Shown: in pieces, positions 7,424 to 15,276 of the stretch | Layout of the letters: each line of letters begins with the position of its first letter | Position numbering within the stretch: position 1 is the first letter of the stretch | IMG/VR virus record: IMGVR_UViG_3300043640_000417 | Coordinates: 1-46,802 of that record | Reading direction: 5' to 3' (one strand) | DNA from: a virus | DNA: 46,802 nt | Made by a program: the position numbers and the translations under genes | Notes under the pieces: model-generated | What the model was told of the DNA's origin: nothing | Database searches by the model: none | The model's input: the letters and a program-made list of their open reading frames with translations, nothing else

Positions 7424-8102
7424 TCATCCACACCCGCTCTAGCGCGCGTCCGGTCGACGACTTGAAGGTGCCGAACGGCCGGAAGTCGAGCCAGTCAGCG
7501 CCCGGCCCCTCGCAGACGATCACCTGACCGTTGCGCGCCTTGGCCCAGCGGCCGAGACGTTCGTGGTCCGAGAACTTGACGCGATAGAACTTTCCCTTGT
7601 CTACATAGGGAGGGTCGATGAACCATGTCGCATCATCGCTCGATCCCGATGCTTCGAAGTCATCTTCCGTGATGGTCCAAAATTCAATGAGCGGCAATTG
7701 CTTGGCGATCCTCTCCTTCGCCTTGAGCCCCCAGTTGAGTTGTCCACGATCTGAACGAGCTGAGTACGCGGTGCGGGATTTCTTAGGCGACGCACTTCCG
7801 CGGTTCAGCCAGAAACCAATCAACCAGCGAGCCTCCTGCGGGATGTTGAAGTCATCCACGTTGTCGCCGACGTTCGGCAACTCTGGGAGCGCCATGATCT
7901 CCTTCGGAGTGACCGTAAGAAGATAGCGCCAAATTCCAGCGATGATCGGGTCAGCATCGAAAAGATCAGCGCTGGCAGGTTCATAGAATGTCGAGTAACC
8001 CGCGGCACCCGCAAAGGGCTCGATCGTATGACTCCAAATCGGCTCCGGGTAATAGCGGGCCATGTTCCACTTCGATCCATAGAACGGGAAAAACGGTCTC
8101 AT
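7416..8102 (-). CDS. Dam-like DNA adenine methyltransferase (D12 class)
   Basis: The protein has 228 residues. ATG at 8102 is preceded by AAGGAGG. Motifs appear in Dam-family order: YGSKW (8-12), the SAM-binding motif EPFAGAAGY (28-36), DADP (49-52) and catalytic DPPY at 163-166. These are features of alpha-class N6-adenine methyltransferases related to Dam. The target sequence cannot be predicted from this. A typical role in phages is protection from host restriction. No partner endonuclease is adjacent. Confidence 0.85.
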   Translation of the reverse strand: MRPFFPFYGSKWNMARYYPEPIWSHTIEPFAGAAGYSTFYEPASADLFDADPIIAGIWRYLLTVTPKEIMALPELPNVGDNVDDFNIPQEARWLIGFWLNRGSASPKKSRTAYSARSDRGQLNWGLKAKERIAKQLPLIEFWTITEDDFEASGSSDDATWFIDPPYVDKGKFYRVKFSDHERLGRWAKARNGQVIVCEGPGADWLDFRPFGTFKSSTGRALERVWMND

Positions 8103-8120
8103 CTCATGTCCTCCTTCTTG

Positions 8121-8468
8121 TCAGTCAAAATAGACACCCTCGCGCGGCTCGACCGGGATTTCAATCTCAGTCACTTCGCTTCCGAACACGGAGCGTAACT
8201 GGTCGATCACCAGCGATGCGCGAGGGTCTACGTCATCGGACAGCACCCACGCAAGCGCCGCTTGCAGGTTCGCAGGGTTTGTGACCAGCGCGTAGTCACA
8301 TAGCCAGGGCGGCGCTGTGCCGAGTGCTAAGACGCGCGCGTAGCCTCCGGGCACCGCTGGGACGATCTGCACCTGAAATGGCAGGGCTAGGGCAGCCTTG
8401 GCGTCACGGATGGCTTGCGACTGGGCCTCGGTCGGGGCCGGGTGGATTGGGAGGGGGAGGAGGGTCAT
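8121..8468 (-). CDS. Hypothetical protein (GTAPPW motif)
   Basis: The protein has 115 residues; its start overlaps the stop of the next upstream microgene. An N-terminal helix (TEAQSQAIRDAKAALAL) precedes a compact domain with VLALGTAPPWL near residue 46. That motif recalls the active-site segment of uracil-DNA-glycosylase-related proteins, but the catalytic context is not complete, so I leave it unassigned. Confidence 0.55.
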   Translation of the reverse strand: MTLLPLPIHPAPTEAQSQAIRDAKAALALPFQVQIVPAVPGGYARVLALGTAPPWLCDYALVTNPANLQAALAWVLSDDVDPRASLVIDQLRSVFGSEVTEIEIPVEPREGVYFD

Positions 8469-8621
8469 TCAGTCCTCCCAATATCTTCCCGTGGCGTATC
8501 GCGGCTCGGGCTCGACACCCTTGCGCAGCGCTTTCTTGACTTCAGTCCGCTCAGCTTTTCCGCGCAGTCGATCCGACTGGAAGGAAACGAACCAGCGCTT
8601 GAGCCGTTTGCGGTTACTCAC
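8469..8621 (-). CDS. 50-residue basic microprotein, GTG start
   Basis: The GTG at 8621 overlaps the stop of the upstream HTH gene (GTGA), and the stop abuts the following ATG. The sequence is strongly basic at the N-terminus (SNRKRLKRWF) and ends in a PRYATGRYWED tail. The tight overlaps on both sides support a real gene. Function is unknown. Confidence 0.55.
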   Translation of the reverse strand: MSNRKRLKRWFVSFQSDRLRGKAERTEVKKALRKGVEPEPRYATGRYWED

Positions 8622-9010
8622 GCCGCCACCCGCCCCAACTCAGCATGCCTAGCGACGGTCCTCTGCGACCGCCCCGTCAGCTTCGCCAGCATCCGCGTAG
8701 ATATCCCCGCGTCGACCGCTTTAGCCACTAACGGGTAGCTGACCTCGCCGCGAGCGTCCATGTGAATCAACTCCAATACCAGCCCCAGAGACTCGCCGCT
8801 CAGGTTGCCACCGGTCTTGTCCGTCTTCCCTGTATAGGCGCCGACATCGGCCGTGCTCATGCCTGTGAACGTGGATAGTTGCCTATTGGAGTAGATGCGC
8901 CACTCGTTCAGGGCTACGACGGCGTTGATGCGCTGTTCCTTGTCGTAGGTGTCGTGGTGGTCGTAGTGGAATTTTGCCTGGCGGACGGCCTCGGTCATTG
9001 GTGCGGTCAT
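8618..9010 (-). CDS. Helix-turn-helix DNA-binding protein
   Basis: The protein has 130 residues. The C-terminus (about 100-125, GISTRMLAKLTGRSQRTVAR) has the shape of a helix-turn-helix. A second HTH-like stretch (YSNRQLSTFTGMSTADVGAYTG, about 40-60) suggests two recognition elements. The N-terminus is rich in His and Tyr. It is one of few plausible transcription regulators in the window and therefore a candidate for binding the dispersed TTAG sites or the late CCTG repeats; that link is speculative. A perfect dispersed site (8721-8731) lies inside the gene. Confidence 0.65.
   Translation of the reverse strand: MTAPMTEAVRQAKFHYDHHDTYDKEQRINAVVALNEWRIYSNRQLSTFTGMSTADVGAYTGKTDKTGGNLSGESLGLVLELIHMDARGEVSYPLVAKAVDAGISTRMLAKLTGRSQRTVARHAELGRVAA
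8721..8731. promoter_or_regulatory. TTAGCCACTAA site inside HTH gene
   Basis: Perfect copy of the dispersed site within the coding sequence of the HTH protein. Confidence 0.5.
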
Positions 9011-9570
9011 GCTGCCTCCTTCTGTTCGTTGACTGCGTTGCTTACGGCGCCCGAACCGGGAAACACGTCAACAACTTGATCGGTGCTCGGGTCGTAGCCG
9101 AGTAGTTCGAGTACCCAGTCGGTCCACTCGCTCGGTTTTGATCCAAGAAAACCCCTAGCGCGAACAGGTGCCACTAGGGCATCTCTCGCTGATTTCCCCT
9201 TGACGCGATTGCGCCTCTGTGGCGGGACGAAGAAGACGACCGTTTCGTAGGTATTGATGACTCGCGCGCCTGCTGGCATCGCATTAGACCTAACCCAAAC
9301 CGCCATCCGTGTACCCACCGGAGCAACCTGAAGGAGTTGCGGGCCGCTGTCGGCGGTCCCGGCAATCGCCCATCCGTCGTACCCGTCGGCCAGGGTCGCC
9401 ATGAGTTCAATGTGCTTGTCGAGATCGTCCCACTGCGCCGCTTGCGGGTGAAAGTCCGGCTTACGTCCTGGCCTGCCCACGCTGGTAATTACCCGCCCAG
9501 AACCACGGCCGTCTCCGTACCAACGATTCGCGCGTCCGAGATATGGCGGGTCTGCTATTGCTAGTCTCAT
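9007..9570 (-). CDS. DNA methyltransferase, permuted motif order
   Basis: The protein has 187 residues. DPPY stands at residues 7-10, at the very N-terminus, while the SAM-binding motif DVFPGSG is at about 168-174 near the C-terminus. That order (catalytic before SAM motif) is typical of beta-class amino-methyltransferases (N6-adenine or N4-cytosine). It is unrelated in layout to the Dam-like enzyme at 7416. It overlaps the primase gene upstream and the HTH gene downstream by 4 bp each. Confidence 0.75.
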   Translation of the reverse strand: MRLAIADPPYLGRANRWYGDGRGSGRVITSVGRPGRKPDFHPQAAQWDDLDKHIELMATLADGYDGWAIAGTADSGPQLLQVAPVGTRMAVWVRSNAMPAGARVINTYETVVFFVPPQRRNRVKGKSARDALVAPVRARGFLGSKPSEWTDWVLELLGYDPSTDQVVDVFPGSGAVSNAVNEQKEAA

Positions 9571-12113
9571 GCTGCCCTCTTCTCTCTCGAATTGATTTTC
9601 AGGACGTAATTGTTCTCGCCCTGCCTCTGCGGTTTGGTGATCCGTCCCTCGCTAATTAGCTGTGCCACGAAGTCGTCGACGAACCTTTTGCCGACGCCGG
9701 ATTTCATGAAGAACGAGTAGACCCGCTCCATCTTCACTTCGCCGGTGTCGGAGCCTGCGATGAACGATTCGAGCTTGTCGACGTCGCGCGAGAAGGAGGT
9801 CGCGCTCGTGGACTCCGCCATCCACAGCGCGTTGCCCAACCACTCTTCCGCCATCTCGAGCGCGATCAACTCGTGCGCGAGCGACACTTTCGCCTCGCCT
9901 TCGGAGAGCGCGATGAGTGCCGCGCATTTCCTGATGTTGATCCAGAACCGAATCATTGTCGGCCCCATCTCCACGTACCGGGGATGATTGCGGAGAGCCT
10001 TATCGATGTCGCGCCTAGCTTTATCGAACCGGGCCAGCGCGGCAGGCTCCGTCGTGACCGGCAATGGCAAAGCGCCGATCTCATTGAGTTTGTGTTTGAC
10101 GATCGTGAATTCGCTGGCCCAATGCCGAGGCATCGCCTCGTACTCGGTCATCGGGTTGCCAAGGTGCTCGACCGTGGGGATGAACCCGGCGTTAGATACG
10201 TCCTCACCGATCGCCCAGAGGCAGCGAGGGAGGAGCCCGGAGCGCCAGTACGAGTCGTCCAGCACTTCGGCCATCAGCGACTCGACGCCGGTCAAGCTCA
10301 TAGACATGAACGCTTTCGCTTCGATGCCCGTGAAGTCCGACTTACCGGCACGAATCAGCGGCTTCACTTCGCCGCCGTAGACATCGGTGATCGTGCCGAC
10401 CAGCCCGGAAAGCCACGACTGGGATTTGGCGGCTTTGAAAAACTCGTGCGCCTCATCCCTACTGAACAAGGTGGTCAGGCCGTCCCTCTGAATCAGAGTT
10501 TCGAGGAGACCGTTTTCGGAGGCGTTACCGCCGATGATCGGGGATTCGCCTTTCTTGAACGCTGCGCCGATGGCTCGCTTGGCGAGGCTGTACGACTCGC
10601 TCTTACCTGTCGTCGACTCGCCGAGCACGATCGCGTAGAGGTTCAGCCAGATCGGATCGCCCTGGCCGGGAACGTAAGCCATGTCCGAGAACACCACGCT
10701 CAACACCAGCATTCGCATCAGCCGGTGATAGGGCGCGTTGAACACGGGCACCATTGACCGCGCCCACGCCATGTACGACTCGCCGAACCAGTCATAACCA
10801 AGGATCGACTTGCGCTCCACGTCGGTGAGAATCTGGACGTGCTCTGGGCCTTTCTTGACCAGCTTCAGCGCGGGACGGTCTTCGGCCGCCGGCGGCTCAT
10901 TACCTTCGCCCGATTCGCGAGCGACCACTAGGCGAGCTTTCGCGACATCGCCCCAGACCTTGCTCAGGCCGCCCGGCTCCATCTGCAGCGTCTCAGAGAC
11001 CTTCGCGCCCCAGCCGATCGTCGCGGCTTGCTGATCGGTGAGCCCCGCACGGAATGATTCTTGGAGGATCGTTTGGCGTTGCATCCAGAACGACTTTTCG
11101 GTTTCGACCGAAGGAAGGTTGAATATCAGATCCGTGAATGATTCGCCGCGACTTGTGAACTCGGGCAGGAGGTTCATGGTGTCGAGGAGTGGAAGGAGTG
11201 GGGGCAATGTCTCGACCGGAGGCTCGGCTACTTGACCGGCGGTGGTTTTGCGCGCCGACGCCCACTGCAGGAGGATGTCTTCGAGTCCCCACTCGGCATC
11301 GGTCGGGGTGTGCTCGAGCACGATCGCCAGCGCTGCGTCTTCGGTGAGGGCGTACTGGTCGGAATTGATCATGCGGCTCAGCCAGCACGCGGATGAGAAA
11401 AACGTCGACCTCCAACCCGCGCCCTCAATCCAGACGCGCGGCAGGGCATCGAGGGAGTCGGTGATCCACTTGATGCGCCTGAATTCGCTCGGGGTTGCCG
11501 CAGCGGGCTTGTCGCCTGCTGCGGCTTCGGGCTCGTACGTGTAGGTCTGTTTCTCGGGAAGGAGCGCAATGACTTCGGCTGACGCCATTGGGATTCTCGA
11601 GATGTCGCCGATGTAACTGCCGGTCGCCAACATTGAGCCCGGCCCGACGACGTAACCACCGAATCCGCGCACGTCGACACCCTTGAAGATGATCGACTGG
11701 TTGGTCTGGATGTCGACCGACTCGCTGCGGTAATAGATATGCCTACCGCCGCTGGGGGTGCGGACTACCGCTCCTTCGTCAAGACCTTTCGAGCGCCACC
11801 ATGCGTCAGCCTCAGCACTGTCAATGTCAATGACGAACAGGTCACTATCGGCGCCACACACCACGCCATAATTGGCATTTTTGGTGTCGCGGAACCACTG
11901 CGAAATCGTGTTGACGTCGGTGCTTGCGATCTCGCGCCAGTTCTCGCCTTTGAGTAGTGGCGTCTTTGAGAGTGGCGCGAGCGGGAACACGGGGATGCCC
12001 ATGTCGGCGACCGCGAGTGCGTGATCCAGTATCGAAGTGGCGGCGATGCTGTGCTCCGATCTGCTTGTGAATGAAAGAGTGGATTGTGCCGCCGGGAGGA
12101 TTCGGACCTCCAC
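9567..12113 (-). CDS. Primase-polymerase / DUF3987-type helicase
   Basis: The reading frame has 848 codons. The N-terminus matches archaeo-eukaryotic primase-polymerase domains: MGIPVFPLAPLSKTP near 38-52, and the metal-binding pair in FVIDID (D95, D97). The C-terminal half has a P-loop GESTTGKS (498-505), followed by segments typical of DUF3987 helicase-primases. The product should prime and unwind DNA at the phage origin. Start choice is uncertain. The ATG at 12113 lies inside the tRNA T-arm, and the peptide MEVRILPAAQ is the standard translation of tRNA 3' ends. The next ATG, at 12002, would delete the first helix of the domain. Confidence 0.85.
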   Translation of the reverse strand: MEVRILPAAQSTLSFTSRSEHSIAATSILDHALAVADMGIPVFPLAPLSKTPLLKGENWREIASTDVNTISQWFRDTKNANYGVVCGADSDLFVIDIDSAEADAWWRSKGLDEGAVVRTPSGGRHIYYRSESVDIQTNQSIIFKGVDVRGFGGYVVGPGSMLATGSYIGDISRIPMASAEVIALLPEKQTYTYEPEAAAGDKPAAATPSEFRRIKWITDSLDALPRVWIEGAGWRSTFFSSACWLSRMINSDQYALTEDAALAIVLEHTPTDAEWGLEDILLQWASARKTTAGQVAEPPVETLPPLLPLLDTMNLLPEFTSRGESFTDLIFNLPSVETEKSFWMQRQTILQESFRAGLTDQQAATIGWGAKVSETLQMEPGGLSKVWGDVAKARLVVARESGEGNEPPAAEDRPALKLVKKGPEHVQILTDVERKSILGYDWFGESYMAWARSMVPVFNAPYHRLMRMLVLSVVFSDMAYVPGQGDPIWLNLYAIVLGESTTGKSESYSLAKRAIGAAFKKGESPIIGGNASENGLLETLIQRDGLTTLFSRDEAHEFFKAAKSQSWLSGLVGTITDVYGGEVKPLIRAGKSDFTGIEAKAFMSMSLTGVESLMAEVLDDSYWRSGLLPRCLWAIGEDVSNAGFIPTVEHLGNPMTEYEAMPRHWASEFTIVKHKLNEIGALPLPVTTEPAALARFDKARRDIDKALRNHPRYVEMGPTMIRFWINIRKCAALIALSEGEAKVSLAHELIALEMAEEWLGNALWMAESTSATSFSRDVDKLESFIAGSDTGEVKMERVYSFFMKSGVGKRFVDDFVAQLISEGRITKPQRQGENNYVLKINSREKRAA

Positions 12114-12159
12114 TGGTACGTTTTTGAGACGTATACCTCTACCGTTGGGCTACGGCGGC
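12087..12159 (-). tRNA. tRNA with CAA anticodon
   Basis: The 73-nt sequence folds into a cloverleaf. The acceptor stem GCCGCCG/CGGCGGC and T-stem GGAGG/CCTCC (loop TCCGAAT) are perfect. The anticodon stem is TACGT/ACGTA with loop CTCAAAA, giving anticodon CAA (Leu, UUG codon). The D-stem is weak (3 bp with a G-U). The variable region is only 5 nt, whereas leucine tRNAs normally have a long variable arm, so charging identity is uncertain. CCA is not encoded. It is co-directional with, and just upstream of, the primase gene. Confidence 0.85.
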
Positions 12160-12255
12160 TTGTGGATTCGTTTCGCGACACTTACGCGGGAGAATCAAAC
12201 CCACCAGTTGCTCGATCAAGTCTGAACCAGGATCGTCCGCGCTGGCTGCGGAGAT

Positions 12256-12266
12256 TTAGTGGCTAG
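12256..12266. promoter_or_regulatory. Near-match dispersed site
   Basis: TTAGTGGCTAG (one mismatch) lies immediately after the stop codon of the SSB-like gene, between it and the tRNA/primase unit. Confidence 0.5.
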
Positions 12267-12863
12267 CTAGAAGGTTGGCTGCAACTCCTTCGCAACGGGC
12301 GCCGAGGTACCCCACGGCGTCTCGGGTGCATCACTCGCCGGTGCGGGCGTGTTCCAGACGTCGGCCGACACTGACGTCGAGGACGTGGCGACGTGGGTAG
12401 ACGCCTTCAGGCGACCCACCTCGTTCCACTCGCCATCGTTGTACTGGTCGGGCTCGTTGAGCTTCAGGTAAGCCGTGATCGGCTTGCCCAGAATCTCGTG
12501 AAGCTCGAGCGGCAGTTCGCCCTTCTGGGCCACCTCCTTCGGAACGCCGAGCGCAACCGCGAACTCGATGAAATCACCGAGCGCCGGGTATCCGTCCGGG
12601 TACTTCGCGCTTGGTGCCCATCTTCCGAACAGAGGGATGCGCTTGAAGAAGACGCGCTTGGCTCCCGGCTTGTCGTCTTCGATGCGGCGAAGCTGCACGT
12701 TCAGCGTCGGCTTGCCTGCGTTCGCGCCTTTACCGGGGAAACCCTGCTCATCGACCTTCACGATGGTGAACTCGTAGGTGTCCTGCGGGATTGCCGCGAA
12801 CGAATTCGCGGCCTTGACCGACTCTTCAACTTCGTCCTGTGATGCGTATGTCTTGAATGCCAT
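12267..12863 (-). CDS. SSB-like protein
   Basis: The protein has 198 residues. The N-terminal two thirds look like an OB-fold single-strand-binding domain (DTYEFTIVKVDEQG..., then alternating beta-type stretches with aromatic residues around PLFGRWAPSAKYPDG). The C-terminal 45 residues are a low-complexity Ser/Thr/Ala/Pro tail. The partner context supports this: a Sak4-like ATPase lies 15 bp upstream in the same operon, and SSB-Sak4 pairs are common in phages. Identification is by composition and context, not a diagnostic motif. Confidence 0.55.
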   Translation of the reverse strand: MAFKTYASQDEVEESVKAANSFAAIPQDTYEFTIVKVDEQGFPGKGANAGKPTLNVQLRRIEDDKPGAKRVFFKRIPLFGRWAPSAKYPDGYPALGDFIEFAVALGVPKEVAQKGELPLELHEILGKPITAYLKLNEPDQYNDGEWNEVGRLKASTHVATSSTSVSADVWNTPAPASDAPETPWGTSAPVAKELQPTF

Positions 12864-12878
12864 TTGTATCCTCCTTGC

Positions 12879-13682
12879 TTATGCCGCGACCGGCGCGGAC
12901 TTCGATGCCACGGCGGTCGCCTGCGGCTTCTTACTCTTGATCTTCTCCTCGATCATCCCGAAAAGGACGGGCATCGTAAGGTCCACAATACCCTGCGGCA
13001 GACGATAACGGTTTTTAGTAATCATCGTTTCCGATTCACCAATCACCGCCATCAGGTGACGCTCATGCGTCTCTGGGTGGTCCTGGTAGGAGAGATATGC
13101 CACCAGTGACGGGATGCCGCCGATGGAATCTTTGCTTGAACCGGACAGCCGCGGGGTGATCCGCAGCGCGCCCGAATCCAACTGCTTCTCCTGCGAATGC
13201 GCGGTGATGATCGCGAGGAAATGCGGCGCGTTGTGAAGCTTGCGGATCGTGTCATCGCTCCACTCGCCCAATTCCCCGTAGACAGCGAACGTGTTCTTGT
13301 TGCCTGCGTGCTTGATCTTCAGCGCGCGCTCCACGACATCCTGCGCCACGTCGAACGTGTCCAGCACGATCGCCTTGTAGCCGTAGTCGTTGGCGCAGAC
13401 ATCCGCGATCACCGCATCGAGCTTTGCTTTCGCGCCAGGGTCGAGCGGATCGATCTTTAGGATGTCGATGTTCGAGAACTCGGCATCAAGCGCCAGAACC
13501 TCCGTCCCGTTGTCGACGTCGATGAACAGCACCTTGTCGTAGCCCTTGACCTGCGCGATGGTCGCCGAGATCGTGGTCTTTCGCGTGCCGGGAACCCCGT
13601 ACATCAGGATCGACTGCGGCGGTCCCGACTCCTCCGGTGTTTGGATTGCTGATGCCCATGCTGGGACTGGTAGACCTGTCAT
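12879..13682 (-). CDS. Sak4-like RecA-fold recombination ATPase
   Basis: The protein has 267 residues. Walker A is GVPGTRKTT (29-37) and a Walker B-like strand is KAIVLDTFD (about 104-112). The single RecA core with a short Ala-rich tail matches the phage Sak4/RAD55-like single-strand annealing ATPases, which act with an SSB. Such an SSB-like gene follows, and a Cas4/RecB-like nuclease lies two genes upstream, so this is a recombination module. Confidence 0.75.
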   Translation of the reverse strand: MTGLPVPAWASAIQTPEESGPPQSILMYGVPGTRKTTISATIAQVKGYDKVLFIDVDNGTEVLALDAEFSNIDILKIDPLDPGAKAKLDAVIADVCANDYGYKAIVLDTFDVAQDVVERALKIKHAGNKNTFAVYGELGEWSDDTIRKLHNAPHFLAIITAHSQEKQLDSGALRITPRLSGSSKDSIGGIPSLVAYLSYQDHPETHERHLMAVIGESETMITKNRYRLPQGIVDLTMPVLFGMIEEKIKSKKPQATAVASKSAPVAA

Positions 13683-13924
13683 TTCTTGTTTCCTCCTTGT
13701 GTTTTAGTGGCTAGTGAATAGTCATTCCATGCGTCCGCGATGCCTTGGCGCTCACGTTCTCGCAATGCTTCTAGCGCCTGAGCCCGTTCTTCAATCTGTC
13801 GGGCCGCGGCATCGGGGTCAATGAGTTCGGCGGCTCCGTCCTCATCCCATCTAAGAAATCGCGCCTCGACGCCCTCCGCGAGGATTGCCTCGTAGCGTTC
13901 TGCAAAATCTCTGAAGTCGCTCAT
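13679..13924 (-). CDS. Small acidic helical protein
   Basis: The protein has 81 residues and overlaps both neighbours by 4 bp. It is Glu/Ala/Arg-rich with a long predicted helix (about 35-62, IEERAQALEALRERER). No family is recognised. It sits between the nuclease and Sak4-like genes. A near-match dispersed site (13704-13714) is in its 3' end. Confidence 0.55.
   Translation of the reverse strand: MSDFRDFAERYEAILAEGVEARFLRWDEDGAAELIDPDAAARQIEERAQALEALRERERQGIADAWNDYSLATKTQGGNKK
13704..13714. promoter_or_regulatory. Near-match dispersed site
   Basis: TTAGTGGCTAG, one mismatch, within the last codons of the 13679-13924 gene and just upstream of the Sak4-like gene start. Confidence 0.45.
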
Positions 13925-14829
13925 GCCGCACGTCCAATCTTCACTATTGATACTTCTTCGGGCACTGCGGTTTCCTTCTCCGCGCGCGCCAGGCTCTCAC
14001 GATCCAGCGAACACGGGAAGCAGCACTCGTGGCTCGGGAAGTCGTCGGGCGTTGCGCCGGCTTCGAGTTGCTGCCAGATACGGAGACCACGCGCCCAGAC
14101 AGCATCCGCATACGCTTCGTTCCAATCGAACTGCAGCGACCAGACATCCTGCATCCGCGCCTCATTGTCGTAGTCGGTGGCGGCCGGATTGTCGAACCAT
14201 CCGGTGCCATCGCGATTGACGAAGGTGAGCGTGCCGCGCGTGACCGGCTGTCCAGCATCACGGCAGACCTTGATGTAAAGCTGCACTTGTGAGTAGTAAC
14301 CACTCACCTTGTAAGCCTGTTTCTCCATCTCGGCCGCGTACTCGCGCTCGGAAAGCTTGACGTCTTTGTGGGTGCGACCGTAAGGCTGTTGGCCCACACG
14401 ATCGAGCCCCTGCGATAGCAGGAAATCACGAAGGAGTGCCGTCTTCTTGCGCGTGCTCGACTTCCAATCGAACACGTCGCCGTCGATTACGAGGTCCGGC
14501 GTTGTGCCAATCTCGCCGTAGGTGCCAAGTACGCCGAGAATTCTGCGCTGCTCGATCTGCGCGTCGGGGTAGCGCTTGCCGAACCATTCGAGCACCTCGG
14601 CGCGGGTCTCGAATGTGGCATGAATGGATGTGCCGAGCGTCGCGCCGAGATACGCTCGCGACGTCTGCGGGGTATCGCGGCTGTCGCCCATAAGATTAGC
14701 GGCTAAGCAATGGTCGCATCCGCCGGAAAGATTCGAGGCGCCGATCTTAGCCTGCGCGTCCCTCTGGGTCGGTGCGGTCAGAAGCTCGATCGCAAGATGT
14801 CTTGCCTCTTGCTTCGTCATGTTGCTCAT
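13921..14829 (-). CDS. Cas4/RecB-like PD-(D/E)XK exonuclease
   Basis: The protein has 302 residues. His70 (GTSIHATFE), D112 (TTPDLVID) and D121-W-K123 form the RecB-type PD-(D/E)XK core. Cysteines C38 and C41 near the N-terminus and a C-terminal CCFPC cluster (about 270-274) could bind an iron-sulfur cluster, as in Cas4 proteins. Such enzymes resect DNA ends, producing single strands for the Sak4/SSB pair encoded next to it. Confidence 0.75.
   Translation of the reverse strand: MSNMTKQEARHLAIELLTAPTQRDAQAKIGASNLSGGCDHCLAANLMGDSRDTPQTSRAYLGATLGTSIHATFETRAEVLEWFGKRYPDAQIEQRRILGVLGTYGEIGTTPDLVIDGDVFDWKSSTRKKTALLRDFLLSQGLDRVGQQPYGRTHKDVKLSEREYAAEMEKQAYKVSGYYSQVQLYIKVCRDAGQPVTRGTLTFVNRDGTGWFDNPAATDYDNEARMQDVWSLQFDWNEAYADAVWARGLRIWQQLEAGATPDDFPSHECCFPCSLDRESLARAEKETAVPEEVSIVKIGRAA
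14696..14706. promoter_or_regulatory. TTAGCGGCTAA site inside nuclease gene
   Basis: Perfect TTAG-N3-CTAA copy with the CGG centre, within the 5' part of the Cas4-like gene. Confidence 0.45.
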
Positions 14830-15074
14830 ATTGACACCTCCACTGCTTCAAATGCGCCAACCTTGTCTTCTTCATCGACCCAATCGGCCGAGAGGAATTC
14901 TGCGATCGAGCGGAACGAGCTTTCGTCTCGATAGAAAAGATCGCTCCGAGGAGATGCGATCGTTTTCACGACCGCCTTCGCGTCGATATACTCGCCGTCG
15001 TAGTTGACTAGGACTCGCGTGTCCCCATCGAACTCGCTCAGCTTCGCGATCAATTCCTTGACTGTCATCTGCAT
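14826..15074 (-). CDS. Small protein, unknown
   Basis: The protein has 82 residues (MQMTVKELIAKLSEFDGDTRV start). The beginning resembles small phage proteins of the form MTVKELI-x-L-x2-F-x2-D-x2-V that regulate or modify other proteins, and the rest is an alpha/beta mix. It overlaps the nuclease gene start by 4 bp. ATG at 15074 or 15068 could be used; both follow a GAGGAG tract. Confidence 0.6.
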   Translation of the reverse strand: MQMTVKELIAKLSEFDGDTRVLVNYDGEYIDAKAVVKTIASPRSDLFYRDESSFRSIAEFLSADWVDEEDKVGAFEAVEVSI

Positions 15075-15160
15075 CTCCTCTTCCCTCTACTGCTGGTTGT
15101 TTCTGGCTGGGCCGGAGCCCAAGATCCTGGCCTCCTACGATGGGGCGTTTGTGCTCTCAT
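15065..15160 (-). CDS. 31-residue Arg-rich leader peptide
   Basis: ATG at 15160 lies after a perfect AAAGGAGG. It is the first reading frame behind the leftward promoter at 15239-15267 and overlaps the next gene start. The peptide is Arg/Pro-rich (QTPHRRRPG; RGKRRCR at the end). It could be a genuine small basic protein or a leader that couples translation to the operon. Confidence 0.5.
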   Translation of the reverse strand: MRAQTPHRRRPGSWAPAQPETTSSRGKRRCR

Positions 15161-15218
15161 AATGTCCTCCTTTGTGTAGGTGTTCCTCCCTGATCGGGTA
15201 ATAAAACATTAACACATC

Positions 15219-15240
15219 CGAGCCACTATTTAGCCACTAA
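15219..15240. promoter_or_regulatory. Tandem dispersed sites over leftward promoter
   Basis: A perfect TTAGCCACTAA (15230-15240) directly abuts a weaker CGAGCCACTAT (15219-15229), giving an 11-bp repeat. Together they cover the edge of the -10 box and the predicted start site, the position expected for a repressor operator. Confidence 0.6.
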
Positions 15241-15267
15241 CCTACCCCGTTGCACATTTAAATGCAA
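15239..15267 (-). promoter_or_regulatory. Leftward sigma-A-type promoter
   Basis: On the minus strand TTGCAT (15262-15267) and TAGGTT (15239-15244) are separated by exactly 17 bp. The predicted start, near 15232, falls inside the tandem operator. It should drive the nuclease, Sak4, SSB, primase and methyltransferase genes. Confidence 0.65.
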
Positions 15268-15276
15268 TGGTGTAAC

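Noticed and set aside
9873-10757. 294-codon plus-strand frame
   Set aside because: Antisense to the primase/helicase gene; no start context or motif.
12175-12235. Second tRNA-like T-arm upstream of the tRNA
   Set aside because: A GGG-TTTGATT-TCCC type arm is visible on the minus strand, but no matching acceptor or anticodon stem could be built; perhaps a remnant.
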